Source: Chrysomallon squamiferum
Lineage: Eukaryota; Mollusca; Gastropoda; Neomphalida; Peltospiridae
Direction: 5' to 3'
Length of the DNA stretch: 64,000 nt
Assembly (NCBI GenBank): GCA_012295275.1
Contig: CM022673.1
Location: forward strand, 23,601,081-23,665,080
Shown here: one piece after another, positions 32,749 to 45,889 of the stretch
Numbering within the stretch: position 1 is the first letter of the stretch
How the letters are laid out: each line of letters opens with the position of its first letter
Position numbers and translations under genes: made by a program
Notes under the pieces: generated by a model
Told to the model about the DNA's origin: nothing
Databases searched by the model: none
Seen by the model: only the letters and a program-made list of their open reading frames with translations

Positions 32749-32782
32749 ATCTATATATATATATAAAAAAAAAAAAAAAAAA
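32630..32782. repeat. ATCT, AT and poly-A compound microsatellite
   Basis: Six ATCT units, a TA tract of about 75 bp, a second short ATCT/TA segment and a poly-A run. Confidence 0.95.
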
Positions 32783-33735
32783 ACAGACATAAACAAAATA
32801 AAAACAACAAAGTAGACTCAAACAAATCATTTTCAAAGAACACGTTTGGAAAAACAGTGTGGATTAAATAATCTATTTTGCATGACAAATCAGCAGCTAT
32901 TTATACGTGGTTTATACCGGTAAGAAAACAGAGTGAAATAAAACAGATATTTACTTGGCAGGTAAAAACAGTTGGCTACATAACGTGTTCCTGTGCATCC
33001 CATCCCATCGATCGTATCTTTACAACGACAGGCTAACGAAGCGAACAATAATTTAACTATAACATAAGAAGCTTTATTGCATGAAGACAGTATTGAATAA
33101 CATCAAGTACTGACTTCATTAGGTGATGTACGGTCGATTTTTAACGGAGCAGTTTCAAGTACGTCGTTATAGGAAGATTTGGACTTAATTTATAAACGTG
33201 TGTCTGAGTACGCTACTTACTGTAACCAGTCAGCGTTTTTTTATTTTTTAGTTGTTTAATTGTGCTTAGAGTATCAGGTTGTTGTTCTAAAAGTAAAACA
33301 AAGACGACTTCTTGCTGACGTCATGCGCTCAAGTGTATGTATTGATTGTGTAGACAGAATTGACGTTTATTAGCTCGAGTCAATAAAGATTTAAATTTAT
33401 AATCCCAGATAGTTCATAATAATGTCCATCTCCAATGTATTACTACTTTACTCAGAGCACTGTGATTAATAAAATGTTACCGGGACAAAAAAAAAACGTA
33501 TAACTAATCCAATTTCGTGCAGACATAAAGCCCGACGCTTATGGAATCATTTCTGGATCGATTAGCAGAATACTAACTAATTCTATTACATAATATAAAT
33601 GCATCAGAATATACCTTTACGTTTTAACATCATTTGACCTTTCAAAGAGCTTGTCCTATGGCTGACAAAGTAATATATTGTTATATAGAGTAATTATAAA
33701 ATTACAGACGTTAGAATCTGCCTGTTAAAAGCAGC
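32783..33735. other. Mostly unique intergenic sequence
   Basis: Includes a moderately GC-rich stretch at about 32980-33380. No coding potential or transposon ends were found. Confidence 0.4.
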
Positions 33736-33739
33736 TACA

Positions 33740-34460
33740 GACATCAGCTCTTGTATAATAAGTATGTTATAATAATTACACACAGCAGTATTTATATGTG
33801 TGTTATAAATAAATATACAGATTAGTACTTATATGTGCGCTGTAATTACAGATATCAGTGTTTATATGTGTGTTATAATTACAGACATTAGTATTTATAT
33901 ATGTGTTATAAATAATTATAGACATTAGTATTTATATGTTATAATTATAGACATTAGCATTTATATGTGTGTTATAATTTCAGATATCAGTATTTAAATA
34001 TATTATAATTACAGATATCAATATTTATATGTGTTATAAATAATTACAGACTTTAGTATTTATATGAGTTATAAATAATTACAGACTTAGTAATGTTATT
34101 TTTATAAATAAATACAGACATCAGTATTTATGTGTGTTATCAATAACAAGAAATATTAGTAGTTATATCTGTTTTATAAATAATTATAGATATTAGTACT
34201 TATATGTATTATAAACAACCATACACACACACTCCCACACACACACAAACACACACATATACACATACACATATATTATAACTGCAGACATTAACAGATA
34301 TATGTATTAAATATAATTACAGACATTATTAGATATATGTATTATAAATTACTATATAAACTAGTAGATATAAATTTATTAATAACTACAGATATCTGTA
34401 GATATATATGCATTATACATAACTACATATATGTGTATAACTATGATAATATATACGTGC
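33740..34460. repeat. About 35-bp degenerate minisatellite
   Basis: About 18 copies containing ATTACAGACATTAGTATTTA then TATGTGTGTTATAA, with AC-rich insertions near 34215-34260. Confidence 0.88.
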
Positions 34461-34480
34461 GATCACACACACACACACAC

Positions 34481-34643
34481 ACAGATATATATATAATTAT
34501 ATTATAAGTAACCTTAGATATTAGTAGATTACAGACGTTAATTGATATATGCATTACACACACACACACACACAGATATATATATAATTATATTATAAGT
34601 AACCTTAGATATTAGTAGATTACAGACGTTAATTGATATATGC

Positions 34644-34662
<19 letters not shown>
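34481..34662. repeat. 91-bp perfect direct duplication
   Basis: Copies 34481-34571 and 34572-34662 both begin ACAGATATATATATAATTAT and look identical through their shared TTAATTGATATATGCATTAC. The outer edges are CA microsatellites, which suggests unequal exchange between CA tracts; a longer CA tract follows to 34681. Confidence 0.95.
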
Positions 34663-34684
<22 letters not shown>

Positions 34685-34836
34685 TAAAAATAACTATAGA
34701 CACTATATGTTTTATATATATATAATGAGAATCTCGTTCTCTTTTGCTAACATGTTTGTAATCATTATATCATAAGTCAGTTTTTCTCTTTTTATAACTT
34801 ATGTCTGAAAATACATTTGTTATTTTTGTGTTACAG

Positions 34837-35229
34837 AATTCGGATGTAAGACATGACGGCTGCTGTCAATGGACTGAGATACAACACCACGGCTAGAATA
34901 TCGCAACTAATAAGCAAATGGCGCTGGATTATATACTGTGACATGACGCCACATAAGGAAATAATACGTGATGGATGGGATATGACATACTTACAAGTAA
35001 CTAGGAAATAACGCTTTGTGTTACACAATGACGTCATTATTGGGAAGTGAATAATAGCAGATATTACACGCCTGTAGTAGACAGAGAAGCATCTGCCAAT
35101 ATATATATATATAAATATAAAAATCTGACGTGGAGAAATTCCAGGGAGAACATACACGAAAGGAAAGCGCCTGGAAATTTCCTCAAGTTGCGACCCTAAC
35201 GACCGCCCTGATGGGGTGAACAACGTAAG
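34837..35229 (+). other. Candidate 5' UTR of the IgGFc-like gene with upstream ORF
   Basis: A strong pyrimidine-rich acceptor (tatttttgtgttacag) ends at 34836. The following 393 unique bases run directly into the ATG at 35230, so exon 1 of the coding model may really be a second exon with a long 5' UTR. It contains an ATG-TAA at 34844 and a 52-codon upstream ORF at 34853-35011, which would be expected to dampen translation. A 130-residue minus-strand ORF here has no coding character. Confidence 0.45.
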
Positions 35230-37366
35230 ATGTGTGTCAGTGCGCGAACATGTTTAATACTTTCAGGTAAATTTTGTTATCACTTTCATTTTTTCATTTT
35301 AATTTACTGTTTCCCTCTTTGAAGTTCGTATATTTTATCGTTTATTACGTTGATACATTTAAAACGTCTTAATATTAACTGATCAAAATCAGATTGCCTT
35401 TTTTTTTGTGTCAGTTGTTATCGCAGAGCATAGCCTTTTATACTCGTTACTATTGAGCTTGTGTTCTGTAAACACTATTTTGACACAACTGCTCAACTTA
35501 ATTTGCGTTTAGGACATACCTGTCAATACATCTCACACTGCAAGATAGTCTAGTGTTAGTGTGTTTATGTTTAGAGAAAAAATAATGTTAGATAGAAAAT
35601 ATGGTAGTGTTAGTGTGTTAGAGAGAAAACAAATAGTGTTAGTGTGTTAGAGACAAAATAATGTAGTGTTAGTGTGTTAGAGAGAAAATAGATGATTTTA
35701 GTGTGTTAGGGAGAAAACAGTATAGTGTTTATGTGTTAAAGAGAAAATAGTGGTGTTACTGTTTTAGAGATAAAATAATATAGTGTTAGTGTGTTAGAGA
35801 GAAAACAGTATAGTGTTTATGTGTTAGAGAGAAAATAGTATAGTGTTACTTTTTTAGAGACAAAATAATGTAGTATTAGTGTGTTAGAGAGAAAATAGAT
35901 GGTTTTAGTGTTTTAGAGACAAAATAATGTAGTGTTAGTGTGTTAGAGAGAAAACAGTATAGTGTTTATGTGTTAGAGAGAAAATAGTGGTGTTACTGTT
36001 TTAGAGACAAAATAATGTAGTGTTAGTGTGTTAGAGAGAAAATATGGTAGTATTAGTGTGTTACAGAGAAAATAGGATAGTGTTAGTTTTTTACAGAGAA
36101 AATAGGGTAGTGTTAGTGTGTTAGAGAGAAAACAGTATAGTGTTTATGTGTTAGAGAGAAAATAGGGTAGTATTATGTGTTACAGAGAAAATAGTGTAGT
36201 GTTACTGTGTTAGAGACAAAATAATGTAGTGTTTATGTGTTAGAGAGAAAATAGGGTAGTGTTACTTTTTAGAGACAAAATATTGTAGTGTTAGTGTGTT
36301 AGAGAGGATATAGTGTAGTGTTAGTGTGTTAGAGAAAAGATAGCTCAGTGTTAGTGTGTTAGAAGAACGGTATATTGTATTACACAGTAGCAGTTGACTG
36401 TGGAATACGCACCAGATGACAAACCAAATTTGAATTCTCTGTATGTTAGTGGGAACATTACGTGTTGAAATGATAACGTCAGCAGTTTTAACAAGCTCTT
36501 GGATATTTTATTTAATTATCTAATCAAACTGCCAGAAGACACAGAGTGTTAGGGGTTGAACACCGAAATGTCATTCAAATGTCACACGTCTCTTTGGGAC
36601 ATACCAGGTTTCTATTTGTCACACATATCTAGAAAGCGCCATGTTGAGTTTGCCTGGCAACCATTGATTGAAATGATGAAAACGCCGCTAGGATCTCCCT
36701 CTTGTCCGGCTTACCAAGTTATTAATGTGTCTCGTCCTAATCCAAACAAGTCATTTTGCCACAATAAAAATAAATTTAGGCAATTTGGATTCTTCACGGT
36801 TTCTCATTATCACGTGATCTAAATGGTTATCGATCTCCTGTCAAACAAGCTGGCTCTTAGAAACACAAAACGGAAATAATAGTTAACCGTCGTTAAAACG
36901 TACAATCAAGTACGTGTACTTTTATTTTTGTTTTGTGTTTTTACGTGTCTTTGTGTTAAGAGATAGGCAGCCGTATTTGTATGTATGTATGTATGTATGC
37001 ATGTATGTGTTTTTGTTTATATGTATTTATGTATGTATATATGTGTGTGTGTGTATTTATGTGTGTGTGTATGTATGTGTGTATGTATGTATGTGTGTAT
37101 GTATATGTATATATGTATGTGTGCATGTATGTATGTATGTACGTACGTACAAATGCACGTTATTTTATTCGAAGAGAAAGAGTATCTAGAGCAAGAGATG
37201 AAACTGAAACATTTTTACATCATCATCTTTTAACGACATTAATTTATCAAAAATACATTTTATCCTGTTTACAATAAATGTAACCCATCTTGATTATCCG
37301 TACTCCGCCAACTGCAATGAAATGCACAATATCCAAATAACAATAATAATAACGACGATGATGATG

Positions 37367-37426
<60 letters not shown>

Positions 37427-40400
37427 TAGCAGTATTAATGTAATTTATACATCATATTACCGCGTTAACTTTATAATAATAATTAATCCAAGGTTTAATT
37501 ATAACTAGAAGTATCAGCTGAGAAACAGAGTGTATTTTTACCAAATTACTGCGCTGTGAAAAATCCCAACATCCCACAATAAAATAATTCAGCATAGCTA
37601 GTTTTCCCATAATTTTATTTCCATTATATAGGTTATACAGTGATCTGTAAAATACATAGCTTTTATTCCGAAACATATTCTTGTAATAGTAGTACAACAT
37701 CGTTAAAAACCAATCGAGATATCAAAAAAAAAAAAAAAAACAAGAGAAAAAGAATAATTAAAGGAGAAGAAAATCAAAAACTCAGTTTCTTCGTTTTTCT
37801 CTCTGAGTGCGCCCTGAAGCTGTTTGTTAGACGAAAACCGCCCGAGTCGACAGCTAGCTTCGCGAGTAATGGTGTTTGAATTATGTGTTTGAAGTTCGTC
37901 TCCTCTCTAATTATCATTAGCCGGACATGTTGCTCACAGCAAGGCTCTGTGATTAACAATGACTGACTACCTGTTGCTAGGCAAAAAGCTCGCGTTCAAT
38001 ACAGAAATAAATAGCCATTAATCAAAATACAACGCAGCAAGCCTGTAACAATTACAAAACCGACTTTGATACGACGACGATGACGACGACGACGACAACA
38101 ACAACAGTAATAAGAATAAGCTACATATTTTTTTTCTCTGTGTGTAGAAGTTTGTTTTTGTCTCCTGTTTTAAATTAGTGTTGCGATCAGGTTCTACTAG
38201 TTCTGCCTCTGTTGTTGCTTTGTAAATGTTTTTTTTTTTTTTTTTTTTTTTTTTCAGTAACATTTTTACTAATTAAAACTGTTTACTAATTAATTTTATC
38301 ATTTGCTGTGTCTGCCTAGATATCTGTCTCTCTCTCTCTCCGTGTCCTCGTTGTTTTAACTCAACGATCAGCTGCTGATTCTGTTTGACTGTAGGTTTTT
38401 GTGTTTCTGTGTTTCTCTTTTTCTGTGTTTGTGTGTCTCTGTCTGTCACTTTTTCTGTTTGTCTGTATGTATGTGTCTATAAGTGTGTCTGTGTGTGTTT
38501 CTTTGTATGTGTCTCGCTCTGCGTTCGTGTTTGTATATGTCTGTCTGCGTCTGTATGTTTGTCTGTATGTGTGTCTGTCTGTGTTTCTTTGCCTCGCTTT
38601 GCCTGTATATGTCTGTCTGTTTGCGTCTGTATGTTTGTCTGTGTGTGGATCTGTCTGTGTTTCTGGCTGTGTTCCTGTTTGTGAGTGTTTATCTGTGTTT
38701 CAGTTTGTCTCTCTGTCTGTCTCTGTGTCTGTCTGTGTGTGTCTGTGTGTCTGTCTGTGTGCGAGTGTCTACTGATTAAATTAAATCATTTAACTAATTC
38801 TGTCAGTTACTAATTCTGTGTTTCATTGTCTGTCTGTCTGTCTGTGTGTCTGTCTCTGAGTCTGTCTGTCTCAGACTGTTGATTGTATTAAATCACTGAT
38901 CAGTTACTGACTCTGTTGTGTGTTTCATTTTCCAGTCTTTGTTTACGCTGCTGTGATTGGCCTGGCACAAACAGTTATTTCCGGTAAGTATTTTGATAAG
39001 TCATTCTTACAAGAATTCAATTTGCAATGTGTCTGCTGTGCAGGTCTGCATCTCGTATAATTCGCTGAAAATCAATAGATTGTACATAAACTGCTGACTT
39101 CCTCCCCAGCCGAGTAGATTACAATAATTCACGTTTGTCTTACTGCTTGCTCACAAGATAACTTTTGAGACCTTGCTGACCAAACCGGCTGACCACCGCG
39201 ATTCTTAATGGCATTTTCGTCATGCACGTGATTTTCAAGACAGAGCTCGAGCCTCATCGACCATTGGTCAGCAGATCATTAGCACTGACCAAGGATCAAA
39301 GAGGAACTATACAGAAGAGTGAAATATCAAAACTAACAATATCTGTGTACACAGTGCGCTGTAATATAAAATATTAAGAACTCTGTGTACACAATGTGTT
39401 GTAATATCAAAAATTAATAACTGTGTGTATACAGTGTGTTGTTTTACCAAACATTAACAATCTGTGTCTATACAGTGTTTTCTTTTTTCACAAATTAACA
39501 ATCTATGTATACACAGTGTGTTGTTTTATCAAAAATTAACAATCTGTGTGTATATAGTGTTTTCTGTTTTCCCAAATTAACAATCTAGTATACACAGTGT
39601 GTTGTTTTACCAAACATTAACAATCTGTATCTATACAGTGTTTTCTAGTTTCACAAATTAATAATCTCTGAATACACAGTGTGTTGTAATATCATGTGTA
39701 TTATAGAAAATTAATAGTCTGAGTGTAGGTAATGTATTGTAATATAAAAATTAACTATTTTAACTAGCCAGTGTATCTTAACATGCATTGTTTAAACACA
39801 ATTAAACCACTCACAGGCCCGTTGGACCTATAATTAGTGTTTTATTAATACGTCTGTTATATGTTGAGATGTTGCTATTGTTGTTGTTGTTGTTGTTGTC
39901 ATTAGATCAATTATTATTGATTGTGTGAGTGGGCGCCGCGTATGTTAATAACAAAATATAAAATTATTTAGACATTTTTGTTTTATGAAGGGGAGACAAT
40001 TACGGTATCATGCAAATACCGGAAATTAGTTGCGCGAATTGGTGGATCCAGTTTTGAGCGAGAAGGAAAATAGCAAACGGAAATTGAAAATGAAGCAGCA
40101 CGAGACCGATTACTTTATGATGGAAATTACAACAAACGACGAGTACACCAGCCCTTCGCTGCTGCATTCATTTCAAACAGCAACCAAGAAACCAGATTAG
40201 CTGTTCGCCAAAAGGTTTTAATAGCAAGTCGTCTGTTCATATCGCAGCTATACTGGTAATGAGACAAAGGAAATAAATAATTATATCTGAGATTACAAAA
40301 TAATCTTCGAAGAGAGCGATAATTCGCACGGTCAGCTCTGCACGACATCGACTGTCAAAACTCAGCGCTGTCTCTGGGTGAATTACAGAATTATATTACG

Positions 40401-43400
40401 TCATCAGAAACACAGTATTTTTAGTTACTGTGTTGAAGAAATATATAAATATATTACATCATCAGTAATACAGTATTTTTAGTTACTGTGTAGAAGAAAT
40501 ATATAACTGTATTACATCATCTGTAACACAGTATTTACAGTTACTGTTTAGATGAAATATATAAATATATTACGTCATCGGTTACACAGTATTTATAATT
40601 ACTGTGTAGATGAAATATATAAATATATTACGTCATCGGTTACACAATATTTAGAGTTACTGTATAGATGAAATATATATACGTCATCGGTTACACAGTA
40701 TTTAGAGTTACTGTCTAGATGAAATATATAAGTATATTACATCATCGGTTACACAATATTTAGAATTACTTTGTATATAAAATATATAACTATATTACGT
40801 CATCAGGTCACAGTATTTAGAGTTACAGTGTAGAAGAAATATATAGCTAGATTACATCATCAGTTACATTTAGAGTTACTGTGTAGATGAAATATATAAA
40901 TATATTACGTCATCAGTTACACAATATTTAGAGTTACTGTAGAAGAAATATACTATATTACATCGCCAGTTACACAATATTTAGAGTTACTGTCTAGATG
41001 AAATATATAAATATATTACGTGGTCAGTTACACAGAACTTTGAAGTACTGTCAGGATGAAATGCATAGATCATCAGATATTCTCTTTATACAAACATCAT
41101 TGACTAGAAAGTTAAATATTGAAACCAGCTTACTCTCGCACACAAAAGTAACTCGGATAACGTCTTTCTTGACAGCTCATTCAGAAAATAAAACATTATG
41201 TTAACCACAGATGTCTAAAAATGCAAATATTCTTCACAGTTAATAATAAAAGTGAATATTTAACACATCGCTTTAAATAACAGCAGTTTAATCTACAAAT
41301 ATCGCTATAAAATCAGTAGTTTATTTTAACACATTTCACCATAAACAACATCAGTCTACATCTACAATCATCACTATAAACAACATCAGTCTACATCTTC
41401 AAACATCACTATAAATACCATTAGTCTACATCTGCAGACATAACTTTAGACAACAGTCTACATGTACAGATATAGCTATAAACATTAATAGTTTAAATTT
41501 TATACACATCACTATAAACAACATCAGTCTACATCTACAATCATCACTATACATATTAGTAGTTTAAATTAAGACACATCACTATAAACAACATTAGTCT
41601 AGATCTACAAACATCACTATATACAACATTAACAGTTTAAATTTAGACAACATATAAATCTAAACAATTTATTATTAATAACAGCATCTAAATCTAAACA
41701 ATTTATTATTAATAAAAACATACAGACAAATATTTCATACAGTGTATCATACATACACTGTTCTATGTCACATATTGAAATATTTCACTTATTAAATGTT
41801 TGTGTTTATTATATATTCAAATGTTTTACTAATTTCTAGTTTTCTAATATCTTATATTGAAATGATTAACTAGTTCCTAGTTTTCTACGTATTACATATT
41901 GAAATGATTAACTAGTTCCTAGTTTTCTACGTATTACATATTGAAATGATTAACTATTTTCTAGTTTTCTACGTATTACATATTGAAATTATTGACTATT
42001 TTCTAGTTTTCTATGTACCATATATTGAAATGACTCATTGTAATGATTCATTCATTCTTAGTTGTCTACGTATAATATATTGAAATGGTTGACTAATTTA
42101 TAGATAGACATCGTATATAGTTTCTGGGTTTCATGGGTAGTTCCAGTAGATAATAACATTATTAAATTTTAATTTTTATCTTAGTGGCAAGCATTTTCTG
42201 TTATATGATAGAAAATGATAGAACTACGACAGAAATACTGAACTGACGGTGATAATTCGCGTTGTTTTACACAAACTAAGTTTTCGCCTCCCAAGAGGCT
42301 TGTTTTGATGGCCAGTATCACAAGTTAACTCAATTCTCACACTGAGAGGTTTTTCTGCTGTAATGGTTATTGCTATTTAGTTAATAAACTGCTGCCATTG
42401 TCATTAATACGCCTCGTCTCCTGGCGGGAGATGCCACGGGCTTCATTTGAAAATGATATTTCCCAGTCACTGGCGCTTTGTTTCCTTCAAACGAATCGTT
42501 GGCAAATAACACGAGTGCAGTCGGGCAATTGGGAAATTATTTATCGAGTCCATAGATCATATATAAATGTGCTTTGCTTTATGGACAGTAAATTTACACT
42601 ATCGATCTTTTTTTCTTTTTTCTGCTTAATAATATTATCTACGAAAAAGAAACGAATTTCACTTTCTATAGCCTGACTTTACGATAAAAACACTTAACTG
42701 TTGCTAAATATATTCATCAGAGAAATTCACATTTCAGCACGTGTTAAATAATCTGTTTAATAATATACTCTTTAGAAATGTAGGGGAACTTGCAGTATTA
42801 ATGTTAAAATCAGCTATTAGACCGAACATATATTTTGACCGCAGTCATCCCGGTAAAGAACATTCATTTGTTCGAAGATGTAGAGAGAGGTGTAGGGAGA
42901 CGTATAGGTACGTCAACGTCAAAAACTGCCGACCACGTTTGCAGAACATAGTCAGCTCTGCAATAGGAATAGAACAAACTCCTAGAAATAGCCAGTTGAA
43001 CTCACAAATTGCAGAAAGCATTGTCGACTGAATGAATGTCTTACACACCATTGCTGTATCACCCACCACTGATTAAAACACCTCATTCAGGATATTTGGT
43101 GGTTATAAAACCTGCTGTAATACTGAACTGCCTGTTGTAACGTTTGTCAAATTAATTCACTGATACCATATATCCATTCACCACAGCCAATGTATCTTAC
43201 TATTTGGCAGTTTAATAAAAAGGATTGTTTTTAATACTTAATAAAAAAAAAAAAAAAATCTGGAGAAAAAAGAAAATAACAATTTTTTTAGATAAATGAT
43301 TACGTTAATCAGTATATTGTTAGTCATTTCTTTCCGAATACAGTATGTAATAACTAACTAACTAACTAACTAAATAAATAAATAAATACATTTTATATTG

Positions 43401-44775
43401 TATATTGCTAGATAAAATCAGATACTTTATTGAAATTTTGTTTAAGTCAACTTTTAAATATCTCTCACACACATGCACACACAGAGACACACACAGACAT
43501 ACATACATACAAACAAAACTGCAATACAAAACAAGTAGAAAATTTAAATTTATAAAAATTCATTTTTATTTCAGAGCTTCTAGATGCTCACGGGAAAAGT
43601 TTTTTCGTTCCTTTTCTGCACGTGCAGGCAGATTTGTTTCTTGAAATCGTTCCCAGCTTTCCAGGCTTAGAGAACATTTCTGTCCACGTGACCGACTCGG
43701 CTAACTTGAACTCTTTTAACAGAACCATGTCAAGGTCATCTGTACTAAAGCTGGAGTTTTCAGAAATCTTCACAAATGTTAACTGTTCGGGTGAGTTATT
43801 ATCATTAAATATATGTCTATGACTATTTAAACTGTATTCATGTATCTGACTATTTAACAGTTAGACATTGTATGACTATTTAAACTGTATACATGTTTGT
43901 GTTGTACATTCTATAACTATTTAAACTGTATACATGTTTGTGTCATACATGTGTATAACTATTTAAACTGTATACATGTTTGTGTCATACATTTGTATAA
44001 CTATTTAAACTGTATACATGTGTATTATACATGTAATATTATAGATATGTATGACTCTTTCAACTGTATACGTTTATTTATTATATATGTGTATGATTAT
44101 TTGAACTGTATACATGTCTTGTATTATACAAGTATGACTATTTAACAGTATAAACATCTCTGTATCATACGTTTGCATGGCTATTTAAAATATATACACA
44201 TCTGTGTGTGACACGTGTATGTCTTTTTCAACTTATACCTTTGTATATTATACATGTGCATGCTTATTTGAACTGTATACATGTCTGTGAATTATTCATG
44301 TTTATCACTATTTAAACTGTATACATGTTCTGTATTATTCATGTTTATCACCATTTAAACTGTATTCATGTTCTGTATTATTCATGTTTATCACTATTTA
44401 AACTGTATACATGTTCTGTATTATTCATGTTTATGACTATTTAAACTCTACACGACTATTTTTGCAAATGTTAAAAGGAACATCAATAATAAAAGGAAAA
44501 CAACTGTTTGAAAATGCAGAACACACTAATAAGCGTATTGATTGAACATTTTGTAAATTGCAATGTTAACTCATTAAAACGAAACTCAAAGAGTCAAGTA
44601 AAAAAATCAATAGCTAAAATTACTCACAGAAAAAGAAAAGCAGGAGAAAAACGGAAAATCGTTAACTTGACCGCTGGAACTGAGATGTCAGTGATTGCAG
44701 GATAATCACTTCACTCCAGCATTTTACTTACACGTTTAAATTTAGTTCTAATGATGAAGTAATAATAATAATAGT

Positions 44776-44826
<51 letters not shown>

Positions 44827-45830
44827 TGCTTTTTGTGTTTGAATAAAAGAAACTAAAAATGGTGTTTTAATCAACCTAGTGACGTTAGTCAGTTAAATAT
44901 TTTGATCTTTCACGGGGTTTTTTAGGATCAGGAATTGAACTATTTTTCAGTCGAGATGCTCGGGGTATTGCAAACTAACATACTTTATATTTACCAGCAT
45001 GTCAGAAACGTTTTCATATTTATTAACGTATTTTTCATAGAAAAATATTGGTTTACTTAGGTTTTTTTCTTTCTTTTTTTTTAATAATGTAAAAAATATC
45101 ATTTCTCACAAATAAATTCGCGTTATTATCGAAGCAGATGATGGAGTGTGTATAAATTCTTGTCGTAATACATTTACTCACGAAGTGTACTTGCAATGCA
45201 GAGGCAAATTAGAACGTATTATACAAGCACGCGTTTTCTCTATTTGAGGGTTGATAATGGCTCATGTTAGTGAATGTTTTTTTTTTTTTATGTTTCAGGA
45301 GTGAGGCTGACGTCGAGTGATGACGTGTGTGTGTACATCAAACAATTGCTAGGAGACACGACGGCGCTCAATCCACTCGACACTATGGACTCCCAGTATT
45401 TACTTCCGGGCATCAGTTCCGCCAGAACTTACAGTGTGTACGTGTATTCAGGTTTACAGCAAACAATCATCTCAGTGTGCGGCAACTGCACTGTGCACCT
45501 TCCAGACAGGACACCTCAGCTGTGCAGCAATGAAAACTTTTACACGTTAGACGTTTTCCAGACTCTGACGCTGGACAACTACAATGACGTAATGTACATC
45601 AAGGGAGACAAACCGTTTGGAGTTATCCTTGTGGCAAGCGGCTTGTTTTACGACGCTGTGAATACGTCAGTGAACAAGACAGACGAAATTGTCTTGGAAT
45701 GTGTGCCTCCTCTGACGTCACTTGGAAAATTATTTTATTTCTGGGTCCACCAGGAAATCACACTGTTCACCTTGTCAGTTACAGGTAGTTAAGAGTTTTG
45801 TAAACATACTAACAGTTAATAGCAGACACG

Positions 45831-45889
<59 letters not shown>

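Noticed and set aside
34831-35223. 130-residue minus-strand ORF
   Set aside because: No recognised motif, includes a low-complexity FIYIYI run, and overlaps the better-supported 5' UTR on the + strand.
36556-36822. 88-residue + ORF in IgGFc-like intron 1
   Set aside because: No motif, signal peptide or splice context; better explained as a unique non-coding island.
42741-43031. 96-residue ORF in IgGFc-like intron 2
   Set aside because: It lacks splice borders at compatible phase and any family signal; exons 2 and 3 join without it.
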